A stretch of 64,000 nt of DNA from Geomonas edaphica (GCF_004917075.1 NZ_SSYB01000001.1:729097-793096); one strand, 5' to 3'. Shown: positions 18,075-27,058, counted from the stretch's first letter. The notes: generated by a model from the sequence alone, not told the origin. Translations and numbers: made by a program.

Positions 18075-18553
18075 CGCGCCTCCTCCACGGGGAGCCTCAC
18101 CCCGGACACCAGGGAGGCGACCAGGGCATTGATCAGGGCCTGCGGCAAAAGCGCCGGCAACAGCGAGGCGTAAAGGCCGTTCGAGACGGAGAAGACCAGG
18201 AGCATCAAGAGGTTCAACAGGGCACTCACTAGCGTTGCAATGAAGACGACCAGCACGAACAGTACGCGGTTATCGGTGTAGAGCCGATCGGCAAGCTCAG
18301 ACAGGAGCGTGTAGATGCAGAGATAGGAAAAGGCATGCAGCCCGAGGTAGATGCCGCTGAAGCTGTCCTGCAAGAGCCCCAGGAGAAGAACGGCGACTCC
18401 GGAGTAGCGGTGCGGCAGCTTAAGCCCCAGGTACACCACCAGGATGATGATCAGGTTGGGCTGGAAAGGGTCCTGCAGGTACCTCGGCAGGAGCGTCATC
18501 TGGAGAAGACAGGCGACCGCCACCACGGCGGCTATCTTAAAATAGGCTATCAC
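18071..18553 (-). CDS. mreD: Rod-shape-determining protein MreD
   Basis: MreD is a small integral membrane protein of the elongasome. The 160-residue product has about five hydrophobic helices and the family pattern LPRYLQDPFQPNLIIILVVYLGLK near the N terminus and GIYLGLHAFSYLCIYTLL in the middle. It lies 9 bp after mreC and overlaps mrdA, matching the standard mreC-mreD-mrdA-rodA order. Confidence 0.93.
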   Translation of the reverse strand: MIAYFKIAAVVAVACLLQMTLLPRYLQDPFQPNLIIILVVYLGLKLPHRYSGVAVLLLGLLQDSFSGIYLGLHAFSYLCIYTLLSELADRLYTDNRVLFVLVVFIATLVSALLNLLMLLVFSVSNGLYASLLPALLPQALINALVASLVSGVRLPVEEAR

Positions 18554-18562
18554 TGGAAAATC

Positions 18563-19387
18563 CTACTCATCGCGCTGCCGGACGAGCACCAGCATCTCTT
18601 CAAGCTGACCGATGTTCACCAGGGGGCGCACCTCGATGGTCTGGAACACCCCGTACTCCCCCTTCTTCACCATGGTAACCTCCCCGATGGGAAGCCCCTT
18701 CGGGAAGACGCCGCCGATGCCGGAGGAGATCACTGTGTCGCCCACCTTTACGTCCTCGTCCTTCACGGTGAACTCCATGGAGCAGCGTCCCCCCCCGGCG
18801 CCGCGCACCACACCGCGGGCGCGGGTGCGCTGCACAATGGCGGCGATGGCACTGGCATGGTCGGTGAGAAGGAGCACGCGCGAAGAGTGCGGCGCCACCT
18901 TGACCAGGCGCCCCACGACGCCGCCTGCGGCAACGACAGGCATCCCCTCGGCAAGCCCGTCGGCAGCGCCCCGATCCACCACGAGCGTCTTGAACCAGGC
19001 CGAGCTGTCCTCGCCGATCACCGACACGGCAACCGATGGGATGGCCACGCTCTCCTTGAGCTCGAGTAGCTGCTTGTACCGGAGGTTGGCGGCAATGGCC
19101 TCGTTGTTGGCGACGATGCGCTCGTTGAGACGCTTCACGCTCTTTCTGAGTTCGATGTTCTCGCGGCGTACGTCGATCAGGTCGATGTAGTTGTTCCAGA
19201 TGTCGCTCAGAAAACCGGTAGCGCTCGCGGCGGAGCCGGCAACCGGTGCGGTCATGCTCATCACGGTACGCTCGACCGGGTTTGCGTGATCCCTGTTCCT
19301 CAGGTTCATGGCGTAGGTAAGAAACGCCACCAGCAGGATTAGGGCGGTCAGCAGGAATCGCCTGTAGCGGTTAAGAAGGTTTTTCAT
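18563..19387 (-). CDS. mreC: Rod-shape-determining protein MreC
   Basis: MreC is a periplasmic scaffold that links MreB, MreD and PBP2. From the ATG at 19387 the product is 274 residues, with an N-terminal anchor (about 9-28), a coiled coil at about 60-105 (IDVRRENIELRKSVKRLNERI) and the beta-rich MreC core (VDRGAADGLAEGMPVV, GGVVGRLVKVAPHSSRVLLLTD). A GTG nine codons upstream (19414) is also possible. mreB, which normally precedes mreC, is absent; the upstream neighbours are the dTDP-sugar genes rfbA and rfbC. Confidence 0.93.
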   Translation of the reverse strand: MKNLLNRYRRFLLTALILLVAFLTYAMNLRNRDHANPVERTVMSMTAPVAGSAASATGFLSDIWNNYIDLIDVRRENIELRKSVKRLNERIVANNEAIAANLRYKQLLELKESVAIPSVAVSVIGEDSSAWFKTLVVDRGAADGLAEGMPVVAAGGVVGRLVKVAPHSSRVLLLTDHASAIAAIVQRTRARGVVRGAGGGRCSMEFTVKDEDVKVGDTVISSGIGGVFPKGLPIGEVTMVKKGEYGVFQTIEVRPLVNIGQLEEMLVLVRQRDE

Positions 19388-19470
19388 CGGCCTCAAAAAT
19401 GGTTTAGGGGGCACTGCGGCCCCCTATTTGTCGAATGATGTCATCGCATGTCGCCGCGAAGAAGAGGCGC

Positions 19471-19959
19471 TCAGTCAAGCTGAAACGGAGAGTCCACGAG
19501 TTCCTCGTGGCGGATTTCGTCGACCTTCTCGCTTTTCCCCTCCCCTGCGTACAGCCGGTTCGGGGCGTTGAAGACGATCCCGCTCTCGAGACCGATGTTA
19601 CGGTACGCATGCACCACGCCTGGGGGCACGATCAACATCATCGGCGCGTCGGCGCCTGCGTAAAGCACCTGTTTGACACCGCAGCTCGGAGAATCGGGGC
19701 GGGCGTCCCAGAGGTACACCTTGAAGTTCGAAGGCCCCATGAAGCAGAAAAGGTCGGTCTGGTCGACGTGCTCGTGAGGGCCGCGCGCCACTCCCGGCAG
19801 GGTCATCGAGATGTATGCCATGGCGGGCATGACGCCCGGTTCCAATTCGTCGGAACGAAAAAGTTCGGTGAGCCACCCCCGCTCGTCCAGGAACTTTCCC
19901 AGCGGCTTGAACACCACGTCGTGGATGCGCCCCTTTTTGTAAACTACTACATCGCTCAT
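19471..19959 (-). CDS. dTDP-4-dehydrorhamnose 3,5-epimerase-family cupin protein
   Basis: The 162-residue cupin protein starts at the ATG at 19959, which overlaps the rfbA stop by 4 bp. It has the RmlC-like block [15 protein letters not shown] and the C-terminal cupin strand [14 protein letters not shown]. In true RmlC epimerases the equivalent of QTDLF is QxKLV, so the catalytic lysine appears replaced by Asp. It may therefore be a related sugar isomerase or a divergent epimerase rather than RfbC itself. Pairing with rfbA indicates action on a dTDP-activated hexose for surface polysaccharide. Confidence 0.8.
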   Translation of the reverse strand: MSDVVVYKKGRIHDVVFKPLGKFLDERGWLTELFRSDELEPGVMPAMAYISMTLPGVARGPHEHVDQTDLFCFMGPSNFKVYLWDARPDSPSCGVKQVLYAGADAPMMLIVPPGVVHAYRNIGLESGIVFNAPNRLYAGEGKSEKVDEIRHEELVDSPFQLD

Positions 19960-20861
19960 TTCATCCCCTCCCCGCCGCAAAGGTCGGTCTCGTTGTACAC
20001 CCGCACGAGGTAGTCACGGTAGGACGAGTTGGGCGTCTGTTCGATGGCCCGCGCCATCCCCTTGCAGTCGAGGTAACCCATGCGCAGGGCGATCTCTTCC
20101 AGACAGGCGGTCTTGAGCCCCTGCCGGGCTTCCAGCGTGCCAATGAAGTGTGAGGCCTCGAGGAGACTCTGGTGCGTACCGGTGTCAAGCCATGCGATGC
20201 CGCGCCCGAGCTTCTGAACGGTAAGCTCGCCACGCCTCAGGTAATCAAGGTTTATGTCGGTGATCTCGAGCTCGCCGCGCGGTGAAGGCTTGAGAGCCCT
20301 GGCCACTTCGACCACGTTCCCGTCGTAGAGGTAAAGCCCGGGAACCGCGTAGCTGGACTTGGGAACTTTCGGCTTTTCCTCGATGCTCAGCACCATGCCG
20401 TCCGTATCGAACTCGACCACGCCGTAGCGTTCCGGATCCTGTACGTAGTAGCCAAATATCTTGGCGCCGCCGTCAAAGTCGGCGATCAGCTTGTCGAGCT
20501 CCATCTTGCCGTAGAAGATGTTGTCGCCGAGAATCAGACAGACCGGGTCGCCGGCGATGAACTCTTCACCGACGAGAAACGCCTGGGCGATCCCCTTCGG
20601 TTCGGGCTGCACCGCGTAGCTCAGCCGGATGCCCCAGCGCGACCCGTCGCCAAGGAGCGCCTCGAAACGGGGGGTGTCTTGCGGTGTGGAGATGATCAGT
20701 ATGTCGGAGATACCCGCCATCATGAGGGTCGCCAGCGGGTAGTAGATCATCGGCTTGTCATAGACCGGCTGCAACTGCTTGCTGGCAACCATCGTGAGCG
20801 GGTAGAGCCTGCTGCCGGCACCGCCTGCCAACAGGATCCCTTTTTTTATCCCTTGCGCCAT
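19956..20861 (-). CDS. rfbA: Glucose-1-phosphate thymidylyltransferase
   Basis: The enzyme makes dTDP-glucose, the entry point to dTDP-rhamnose and related sugars. The product is 301 residues from the ATG at 20861; the frame is open further upstream, but the family begins at about [18 protein letters not shown]. Further signatures are [43 protein letters not shown] and [14 protein letters not shown]. rfbB and rfbD are not in the window. It is the first gene of the rfbA-rfbC-mreCD-mrdA-rodA-glycosyltransferase series and has a promoter-like pair upstream. Confidence 0.95.
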   Translation of the reverse strand: MAQGIKKGILLAGGAGSRLYPLTMVASKQLQPVYDKPMIYYPLATLMMAGISDILIISTPQDTPRFEALLGDGSRWGIRLSYAVQPEPKGIAQAFLVGEEFIAGDPVCLILGDNIFYGKMELDKLIADFDGGAKIFGYYVQDPERYGVVEFDTDGMVLSIEEKPKVPKSSYAVPGLYLYDGNVVEVARALKPSPRGELEITDINLDYLRRGELTVQKLGRGIAWLDTGTHQSLLEASHFIGTLEARQGLKTACLEEIALRMGYLDCKGMARAIEQTPNSSYRDYLVRVYNETDLCGGEGMK

Positions 20862-20904
20862 ACCAACCTTTCCAGAACCGAAATTGACATTTAACAAACT
20901 GTAT

Positions 20905-20934
20905 TTACTACCACAGTGGCTCATCATGCGTCAA
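20905..20934 (-). promoter_or_regulatory. Candidate sigma-70 promoter of the rfbA operon
   Basis: On the minus strand TTGACG (20934-20929) and TAGTAA (20910-20905) are 18 bases apart, about 45-70 bases upstream of the rfbA ATG. The -10 match is only moderate. Confidence 0.45.
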
Positions 20935-20977
20935 ACAGATAATCCCGGGCGCCCCGTCGTAAACGGTACCCGGCACG

Positions 20978-21352
20978 CTAGAGGAGGCGTTCCTTGAGCG
21001 TCTCGTCGATGAAGCTCTCCTCGATCGCCTCTCGGACCCAGGGCTCCTTGCAGCGCGCAAGCACCACGGCGGCCCCTTCGGCCACCGCCGGGACCGGGCT
21101 CCAGAGCGCGTTCCTGATCGAGCGCAGCCGCCTGGGGTCGGGGGCTTTCATAACGGCGAGCTCACGGCAGGAGCGGCACAAAAGCGCGAGGTTATCCTCA
21201 ACAGGCTCTTCATCCGGCCGGTATTCCCAGAGACGCAGTTCCTCGTTCCCCTCGCACCATTCGCACTTGAAAGCCGCCCTCTTGCTCACGGTCTTGCCGA
21301 AAAGCTGCACCGCCTCCAAATGGTCCTTGTTTTGCTGTGCGCCCTTTGCCAT
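20978..21352 (-). CDS. PhnA-like zinc-ribbon protein
   Basis: The 124-residue protein has an N-terminal zinc-ribbon-like part with CEWC (about 30-33) and CRSC (about 59-62), in the arrangement SKRAAFKCEWCEGNEELRLWEY that resembles the N terminus of PhnA/YjdM proteins. The rest is an alpha-helical region (PDPRRLRSIRNALWSPVPAVAEGAAVVLARC). No catalytic motif is recognised. It is divergent from sfsA across 185 bp and lies just upstream of the rfbA promoter region in the same orientation. The function is unknown. Confidence 0.7.
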   Translation of the reverse strand: MAKGAQQNKDHLEAVQLFGKTVSKRAAFKCEWCEGNEELRLWEYRPDEEPVEDNLALLCRSCRELAVMKAPDPRRLRSIRNALWSPVPAVAEGAAVVLARCKEPWVREAIEESFIDETLKERLL

Positions 21353-21537
21353 TCCCGCCTCCTTACCGCCTGAATGGCAGCGCTCCCGAGTCTAGCAGAA
21401 TGGCCAACGGGATCAACAGTTTTCTCGCCCAGGCGCCATGTTCGCGGGACAGTTTTCACTGGACAGCGAGCGGGGTTCGCGGTTAAGGTCTCGACGGAAA
21501 ACTCCCAAGACAAGCCGCAACACGAGGACGAAGAAAC

Positions 21538-22233
21538 ATGATGCTGCCGCCCCCCCTGTACCAGGGAACCCTGATCCGCCGTTACCACCGCTTTCTCGCC
21601 GACGTCGAGCTCGACGACGGCACCTTCGTCACCGCGCACACGCCGAACACCGGGAGCATGATGGGGTGTGCCGTGCCGGGGAACCGGGTGGTCCTTTCGG
21701 TGAGCGGCAACCCGGGGCGCAAATACCCGCACAGCTGGGAACTGGTGCAGGCGGACGGCGTGTGGGTCGGCATAAACACACAGCTCCCGAACCTGCTTGC
21801 CAGGGAGGCGATCCAGAACGGGACCATCGCGGAGCTTTCCGGCTACGAGAAGATCACCCTGGAGGTCCCCTACGGCACCGGAAGCAGGATCGACCTCCTG
21901 TTGACCGGCGAGCGCGGCCGCTGCTACGTGGAGACCAAGAACGTCACCCTCGTCAAAGAGCGCTGCGCCCTCTTCCCGGACGCGGTCAGCACGCGCGGAC
22001 AGAAGCACCTGCGCGAGCTTATGGAGATGGTGCGACAGGGGCACCGGGCGGTGAACCTCTTCGTGGTGCAGCGCGGCGACGGCGACGCCCTGGCACCCGC
22101 CGACGCCATCGACCCGACCTACGGCCGCCTTCTAAGGGAGGCGGCAGACGCCGGCGTCGAGCTCCTCGCCTACCAGGCCCGGGTAACCCTCGGCGAGATA
22201 CGCCTCACCCATCCGGTCCCGGTATTGCTCTAG
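21538..22233 (+). CDS. sfsA: DNA/RNA nuclease SfsA (sugar fermentation stimulation protein A family)
   Basis: The 231-residue length and motifs match the SfsA family: RYHRFLADVELDDG near the N terminus, AHTPNTGSMMGC (about 36-47), the PD-(D/E)xK-like segment IDLLL with YVETKNVTLV, and DAVSTRGQKHLREL. The family was named for effects on sugar fermentation in E. coli and has been assigned nucleic-acid binding or nuclease activity. The physiological role here is unknown. The open frame begins at ATG 21538, about 5 bases after a GAAGAAAC sequence. Confidence 0.92.
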   Translation: MMLPPPLYQGTLIRRYHRFLADVELDDGTFVTAHTPNTGSMMGCAVPGNRVVLSVSGNPGRKYPHSWELVQADGVWVGINTQLPNLLAREAIQNGTIAELSGYEKITLEVPYGTGSRIDLLLTGERGRCYVETKNVTLVKERCALFPDAVSTRGQKHLRELMEMVRQGHRAVNLFVVQRGDGDALAPADAIDPTYGRLLREAADAGVELLAYQARVTLGEIRLTHPVPVLL

Positions 22234-22289
22234 GTATTTGACATCCTTGGCAAGGACGCTAAAGTTATACGCGTTGCCCGGGGGGACCA

Positions 22290-22760
22290 ATGAGAATACC
22301 GAAACTCACCATCTTCGCCAAGGAAACCGGCGTCGAAATAGCTCCCAGTGAAAAAAAACAAAACGGCAGGCCAGAAGAGGGGCGCGTCGCCTTCCGCTTC
22401 TTCCGGCTCGCCGCAGGCCGCCAGCACATCCGCTTCGTGGCGGAGCCGTGCGAGGCCTTCGAGATCTCCAGGAAGATCGAACAGGTAGAGGCGAGCGGCG
22501 GAAAGGAAACCTTCACGCACCGCTACGAATCCACCGACGGGGAGACGATAACGAAGCTCAGTGTGGAGTGCTATGAGCGCCACGGCCGGAAGGGATACGC
22601 CTTCTCCATCCAGCGCGGCGAGGAGAGCATAAACGTGGCGGCGCCGCAGGGGGAGTTTCTCTTCGCGGCCGAATTCTTAAAGCAGCTTTCCGTGGCGCAA
22701 TCCTGGGTATCATGGGTGGAACCGGACGCGTCGAAACAGCAGGCGGCCTCTCCTGCCTGA
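22290..22760 (+). CDS. Hypothetical protein between sfsA and the anti-sigma-type ATPase
   Basis: The 156-residue protein is not recognised. It is soluble, with alternating charged strands (KETFTHRYESTDGETITKLSVECYERHGRKGYAF) suggesting a beta-sandwich or PH-like fold, and a C terminus rich in Gln and Ala. It has no signal peptide and few Cys. It begins 56 bp after sfsA in the same direction, and the next gene starts 29 bp later, so the three may be co-transcribed. The coding assignment rests on the long open frame and its codon use, which matches its neighbours. Confidence 0.7.
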   Translation: MRIPKLTIFAKETGVEIAPSEKKQNGRPEEGRVAFRFFRLAAGRQHIRFVAEPCEAFEISRKIEQVEASGGKETFTHRYESTDGETITKLSVECYERHGRKGYAFSIQRGEESINVAAPQGEFLFAAEFLKQLSVAQSWVSWVEPDASKQQAASPA

Positions 22761-22789
22761 CCCACCAAAAACTACGAAAGCGGGACAGC

Positions 22790-23236
22790 GTGATAATCAA
22801 GAAGCCGAGCAAGACCCTCTATCTAAGCATCGAAAGCAGATTGTGCGACGTGGCCCTCGTGGGACATGCGGTGCGCGGCGTCTGCGCCTGTTCCCCCCTC
22901 AAGGAGGAGATCTACGGGGAGATGGAGGTATGCGTGGTGGAGGCGCTCAACAACGCGATCACCCACGCCTACCGCCGCCAGGAAGGGTACCGCGTCGACA
23001 CGGCCATCACGCTGCATCACGACCGCATCTCCTTCGAGGTTTCCGACGAGGGGACCGCCATCGAGGACTTCGCGCCGAGAAGCCTCGAGTTCGACCCCGA
23101 GGTGATCGGCTCCATCCCCGAAAATGGCATGGGGCTCTTCATCATCGAGACCCTTATGGACGAGGTGAGCTACCGCTCCCATAACGGCAGGAACACCCTC
23201 TCCTTCTGCCGCTACTTCACCCAGCCCCAAGCCTGA
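22790..23236 (+). CDS. Anti-sigma regulatory factor-type ATP-binding protein (RsbW/SpoIIAB-like)
   Basis: The 148-residue GHKL-fold protein starts at GTG 22790 (VIIKKPSKTLYLSIESRL); the frame is open upstream, but that part overlaps the preceding gene. The N-box is EALNNAITHAYR, the G1-type motif is VSDEGTAI and the G2 box is ENGMGLFII, as in serine kinases that bind anti-anti-sigma proteins. No sigma factor or STAS partner is nearby, so the partner is unknown. The gene ends 1 bp before the convergent SNF2 gene. Confidence 0.85.
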   Translation: MIIKKPSKTLYLSIESRLCDVALVGHAVRGVCACSPLKEEIYGEMEVCVVEALNNAITHAYRRQEGYRVDTAITLHHDRISFEVSDEGTAIEDFAPRSLEFDPEVIGSIPENGMGLFIIETLMDEVSYRSHNGRNTLSFCRYFTQPQA

Positions 23237-23237
23237 C

Positions 23238-26200
23238 CTACCCCAGCAGGAACTCGAAGTCCTCCCGCCCGATCGAGACGCTCCCCCCCTGCTCCGCCTC
23301 CTCCAGAAGCGCCCGGTACAGTTTCAGCTTGCGCTTTTTCAGCTCCATCATCTTCTCCTCGATGCTGTGCCGCATCAAAAGCCTCGTGATGGTGACCTGG
23401 CGCTTTTGGCCGATGCGGTGCGCCCGGTCCGACGCCTGGCTCTCGACGGCCGGGTTCCACCAAGGGTCCAAGTGAAAGACGTAGGAAGCACGGGTCAGGT
23501 TGAGGCCGCGCCCCCCCGCCTTCAGGCTCAGGAGAAACACGCCGGGTTCGGTCGCTTCCTGGAAGTTCTGCACCAGTTCCTTACGGCGCGAAACCGGGGT
23601 GGAGCCGTCCAGGCGCGAGGAGGCGATGCCGTGCTGGGTAAGCCCCTGTTCGACGATGTCGAGAAACGAGGTGAACTGCGAGAAGACGAGCACGCTGTGC
23701 CCTTCGGCGAACAGTTCCTGCAGTTGGTCCACCAGGAATTCGATCTTTGGTGACCGGTCGTTGGCCCCGGGGAGGACGAGTCGTGAGCAGAGGCAGATCT
23801 GGCGTAGCTTGAGGATCGCGGTGAGCGCGATGATGCGCGCCTGCCCGGCGGCGTTGGAGGCGAAGGCACGCGCCACCGTCTCGCGCACCTCGGTAACGGT
23901 CCTGGCGTAGAGCGCCTTCTGCCTCGGGCTCATCTCCAGGTAGAGGTCGGTCTCCACCTTCGGAGGGAGCTCCGCGGCGATCATGTCCTTCGAACGACGC
24001 AGGATGAAGGGGCGGGTGCGCCGGATCAGCGTCTCGATGAAGTCGTTTCCCTCGCGCCCCATCTGCTTGCGGAACTGCTCGTACGGCCCGAGGAGCCCTG
24101 GGAGAGCCAGGTCCATCACCGAGAAATACTCCCCCAGGTGGTTTTCCAGCGGCGTCCCTGTGAGGGCGACCTTAAAGGCTCCCTTCAGCCTGCGTACCGC
24201 CCCGGTGGTCTCGGCGTGGATATTCTTCACCGCCTGGGCCTCGTCGAAGACGACGACGTGGAACGGGATCTCGCGCAGCACCTCGATGTCGCGCTGTACC
24301 ACGCCGTAGCTCGTGATGACGACGTCGAAACCCGCGAATTCCGCACGGCGCCCCTGACCGCGGTAGACGCCGACCTTCAGGTCCGGGTAGAAGCGGGCAA
24401 GCTCGCTCTCCCAGTTGAAAATGAGGGTGGGTGGAACCACGACGAGGTGCGGCACCTCGCGGGGGACGTCGGAGACGATGGTCCCCTCCTTCAGCCCGGC
24501 CAGCAGCGCGATCGCCTGGATGGTTTTGCCAAGCCCCATGTCGTCGGCGAGGCAGGCCCCGAAGCGGTGCTCGTAGAGAAAGGCGAGCCAGCTGTACCCT
24601 TCGAGCTGGTAGTTGCGCAGGGTCGCCTGGAGCCCCGCCGGTGCGTCGAGCTTCGGTATCCCCTCGAAGCGGGTGAGACTCTCGAAGATGCGCTCGTCCT
24701 CGGGGGACAAGAGCACCCGCACGCCGTTTTTCCTGAGCGTGATCCAGTCGAGGATCTGCAGGCGGGGCACCCGCACCACCTCGCGTTTCGTATGGGGGGC
24801 GAAGAGGGCCAAGGTGCTGCTAGTGAGCGGGTCGAGAAGAAAGACCGCGCCACCGCGGCGAAAGACCCCGCCGCCGTTCAGGGCGGCCATGAGTTCGTCC
24901 TCGTCGACCAGTTCGCCGTCGGCGCGAATCTCCGGGCGCAGCTCGAACCAGTCGATGGTCGACCTGGTGGCGTCTAGGGTGAAGGTCCAGGAAACGGTTT
25001 GCAGCTCCTCGCCGGCAAGGGCGATGGAATACCCCTCCGCGACAAGCGCCGCCTTCAGCTCGCCCAGGCGCCCCATGAAAACCTTGCGCTCCAGGGAGAA
25101 GTGCTCCCCCTCCCCTGCCTGCCAGAAGATGTCGAAGCCGAAGGTCTCGGCGAGGATCTCGAGCAGACGCGTCTGACGCGAGACGTCGACACCGAGGGCT
25201 AGCCACTCTCCATCCTCCGCTAGCTGCAGCAAGGTGAGCGTCCTGCGCGCCTCTTCGCAGAAACTGTTGATGATGGCGCGGGCGTCGGCTCTGATGCCGC
25301 GCTTGAAGAATTCGGCACCTTCCAGCGTCTGACGCACGAGGCGGTCGCGCTCCGCAAGGTTAGTTGAACCAAAGGCGGCGAAGCAGGCCTTCGCGATGGC
25401 AGCGACACGCTTCTTCGCCTTCAACGGCTGCGGGAACGAGGCGCGGCCGTCTCCGTTCAGGAAACGGAAGGCCTCGGAGTAGAAGGAAAAGACGGCCTCC
25501 CCGGCCGCCCCTTCGGCCACCAACGGCACCATATCCTCGAGCTCGAGGATGTTTAGTCGGTAGTGCGGCTCCACGACTCTAGGCGTCACGCAGACGCCGG
25601 AGACGGAGAGGATAAGGCGCGAAGCAGTCTCCCATTCGGCGCCGAGGTCGAACTGAAGCCGGTTGAAGAGCGCCGCGGGGAAACGGCAACCTGCCGCCTC
25701 CGCCGCCGGGGCTTCGGGAAGCCGCGCAAGGAGGGCGGTGAGGCTTCCGTAGAGGCGCTGGCCGGTGTCATCCACCTTCTGGATCAGGCTGCGCTTGAGA
25801 TCGAAAAGGTACCCCTGGTGGAGGAAGAGCGCGTCGTTCATCGCGGCGCCGTCCTCGAGGGAGAGGCTCGCGGTGACGTCCCCTTTATCCAGATCGAGCT
25901 GCAGCAGGACGGCACGGGTCACCGAGGCATCGAACGAGAACGGCCTCGTCTCATCCCCGGAAAGGTAGAGGATCGGGAAGCGCCCACGGAAACGTCCAAG
26001 GAACTCTTCCACGACGCGGCCGCGCAGCGCCGAGGAATGCAGCAACCTCAGGAATTCGCGCATGGAGGCGGGAAGTGCCGTGTCGTAGAGCGCGACCGGT
26101 AGGAGGTTCTGCATGAGACGAAGGCGCACTTCCCCCTGCTGCCTTTCAAGCACCAGGGCATAGCCGCTATCGGCGGGAATCGTTCCCTCTTCGGCAGCGA

Positions 26201-26603
26201 CTTCTTTAACCGGAACCAGGGAGAGTTTCTCACGGATTCCGGCCAGGTAGTCGTTGGGGAGTTGCAGCATGGGAAGGGAAGCGGGGGCGAGCGCCTTTTT
26301 CACCGTGGCGAGGGCCGCGACGAGGTGTGGGCAACGCCCGTGCGGACTCCAGACACCGCAATTACAGCTGCCGTTGAATTCGCCATGGGCGATCGACAGG
26401 CTCACCTGGCAGGTCTGCCCCGCATCCGACAGGCCGACCTCGAGGACGTCGCCGGCCTGCTGCCAGGCGACGCTTGCGACCGGAGTCCTCTTGCACAGCT
26501 CGAAGCCGTTAAAGAGGTGCACCTTGTCGGCCAGCGCGTAAATGCCCGCCGCAGGCATTTGGAACAGGTGCCGCAGCAGTGGGTTGGACGGAATGTCGAT
26601 CAC
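23238..26603 (-). CDS. Large SNF2-family ATPase with SWIM zinc finger
   Basis: The start is GTG 26603, which has GGGGAG seven bases upstream; the frame is open to 26774 but without similarity. The 1121-residue product has an N-terminal SWIM zinc finger with Cys80-x-Cys82 and Cys91-x-His93. A long central region (about 130-640) carries no known motif, and the SNF2 translocase follows: motif I DDMGLGKT, motif II DEAQ, TGTPLENH, the helicase C part with GGRGLNLTRAS, and motif VI QASDRAHRIGQ. Bacterial HepA/RapA-like and SWIM-SNF2 proteins are double-strand DNA translocases thought to remodel nucleoprotein or RNA polymerase complexes. A paralogue lies at 30673-34833. Confidence 0.93.
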   Translation of the reverse strand: MIDIPSNPLLRHLFQMPAAGIYALADKVHLFNGFELCKRTPVASVAWQQAGDVLEVGLSDAGQTCQVSLSIAHGEFNGSCNCGVWSPHGRCPHLVAALATVKKALAPASLPMLQLPNDYLAGIREKLSLVPVKEVAAEEGTIPADSGYALVLERQQGEVRLRLMQNLLPVALYDTALPASMREFLRLLHSSALRGRVVEEFLGRFRGRFPILYLSGDETRPFSFDASVTRAVLLQLDLDKGDVTASLSLEDGAAMNDALFLHQGYLFDLKRSLIQKVDDTGQRLYGSLTALLARLPEAPAAEAAGCRFPAALFNRLQFDLGAEWETASRLILSVSGVCVTPRVVEPHYRLNILELEDMVPLVAEGAAGEAVFSFYSEAFRFLNGDGRASFPQPLKAKKRVAAIAKACFAAFGSTNLAERDRLVRQTLEGAEFFKRGIRADARAIINSFCEEARRTLTLLQLAEDGEWLALGVDVSRQTRLLEILAETFGFDIFWQAGEGEHFSLERKVFMGRLGELKAALVAEGYSIALAGEELQTVSWTFTLDATRSTIDWFELRPEIRADGELVDEDELMAALNGGGVFRRGGAVFLLDPLTSSTLALFAPHTKREVVRVPRLQILDWITLRKNGVRVLLSPEDERIFESLTRFEGIPKLDAPAGLQATLRNYQLEGYSWLAFLYEHRFGACLADDMGLGKTIQAIALLAGLKEGTIVSDVPREVPHLVVVPPTLIFNWESELARFYPDLKVGVYRGQGRRAEFAGFDVVITSYGVVQRDIEVLREIPFHVVVFDEAQAVKNIHAETTGAVRRLKGAFKVALTGTPLENHLGEYFSVMDLALPGLLGPYEQFRKQMGREGNDFIETLIRRTRPFILRRSKDMIAAELPPKVETDLYLEMSPRQKALYARTVTEVRETVARAFASNAAGQARIIALTAILKLRQICLCSRLVLPGANDRSPKIEFLVDQLQELFAEGHSVLVFSQFTSFLDIVEQGLTQHGIASSRLDGSTPVSRRKELVQNFQEATEPGVFLLSLKAGGRGLNLTRASYVFHLDPWWNPAVESQASDRAHRIGQKRQVTITRLLMRHSIEEKMMELKKRKLKLYRALLEEAEQGGSVSIGREDFEFLLG

Positions 26604-26763
26604 GTGGGAACTCCCCGGGTGTGCGAGCAAAGGATCGTATAAGGTACCAGAAACAGAGCCCGAATACAACCGCGCCTTACCAAGGGATTGAAAAGAAGGC
26701 GGGAGCCGGCCCCAAGATCCAAAACCTCCCCGCCGGCAGCGAAGGTCCGGCAGCAAACATAAA

Positions 26764-27058
26764 ACTTTATCCAAGATGGGACTTTATCCACTAAGACGCG
26801 ACTTTAGCCACTAAGTTGCGTCTTTGTCCACTAAGTTGCGTCTTTATCCACTAAGTTGCGTCTTTATCCACTAAGTTGCGGCTTTGTCCACTAAGTTGCG
26901 GCTTTGTCCACTAAGTTGCGTCTTTATTCACTAAGTTGCGACTTTATTTAACTAAGACGCGACTTTATTTAACTAAGACGCGACTTTATTTACTAAGACG
27001 CGACTTTAGCCACTAAGACGCGACTTTAGCCACTAACATGGACGGTTGGCCACTAACG
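26764..27058. repeat. Array of about 13 tandem 20-bp repeats
   Basis: The unit has the form nCTTTATCCACTAAG followed by TTGCG or ACGCG. Exact 20-bp periods start at 26781 and run to 26940. Two units then have 21 bases (26941-26982), and 20-bp units continue to about 27042; partial, degraded copies lie at both ends. Variation is concentrated in the TTATCC part (TTAGCC, TTGTCC, TTATTC, TTATTT). Stop codons occur in every frame, so it is not coding. It occupies most of the 650-bp gap between the SNF2 gene and nudC. Confidence 0.95.

Noticed and set aside
26604-26774. Longer start for the SWIM-SNF2 protein at 26774
   Set aside because: The extension has no similarity and lacks a ribosome-binding site, whereas GTG 26603 has GGGGAG seven bases upstream.
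26781-27042. Tandem repeats as an array of DnaA boxes marking a replication origin
   Set aside because: The core TTATCCACT differs from TTATCCACA at the last base, many units vary at essential positions, and no dnaA, dnaN or other origin gene is nearby. Kept only as an idea in the finding.
26764-27058. CRISPR array
   Set aside because: The units are contiguous and 20 bp long with no spacers, and there are no cas genes in the window.
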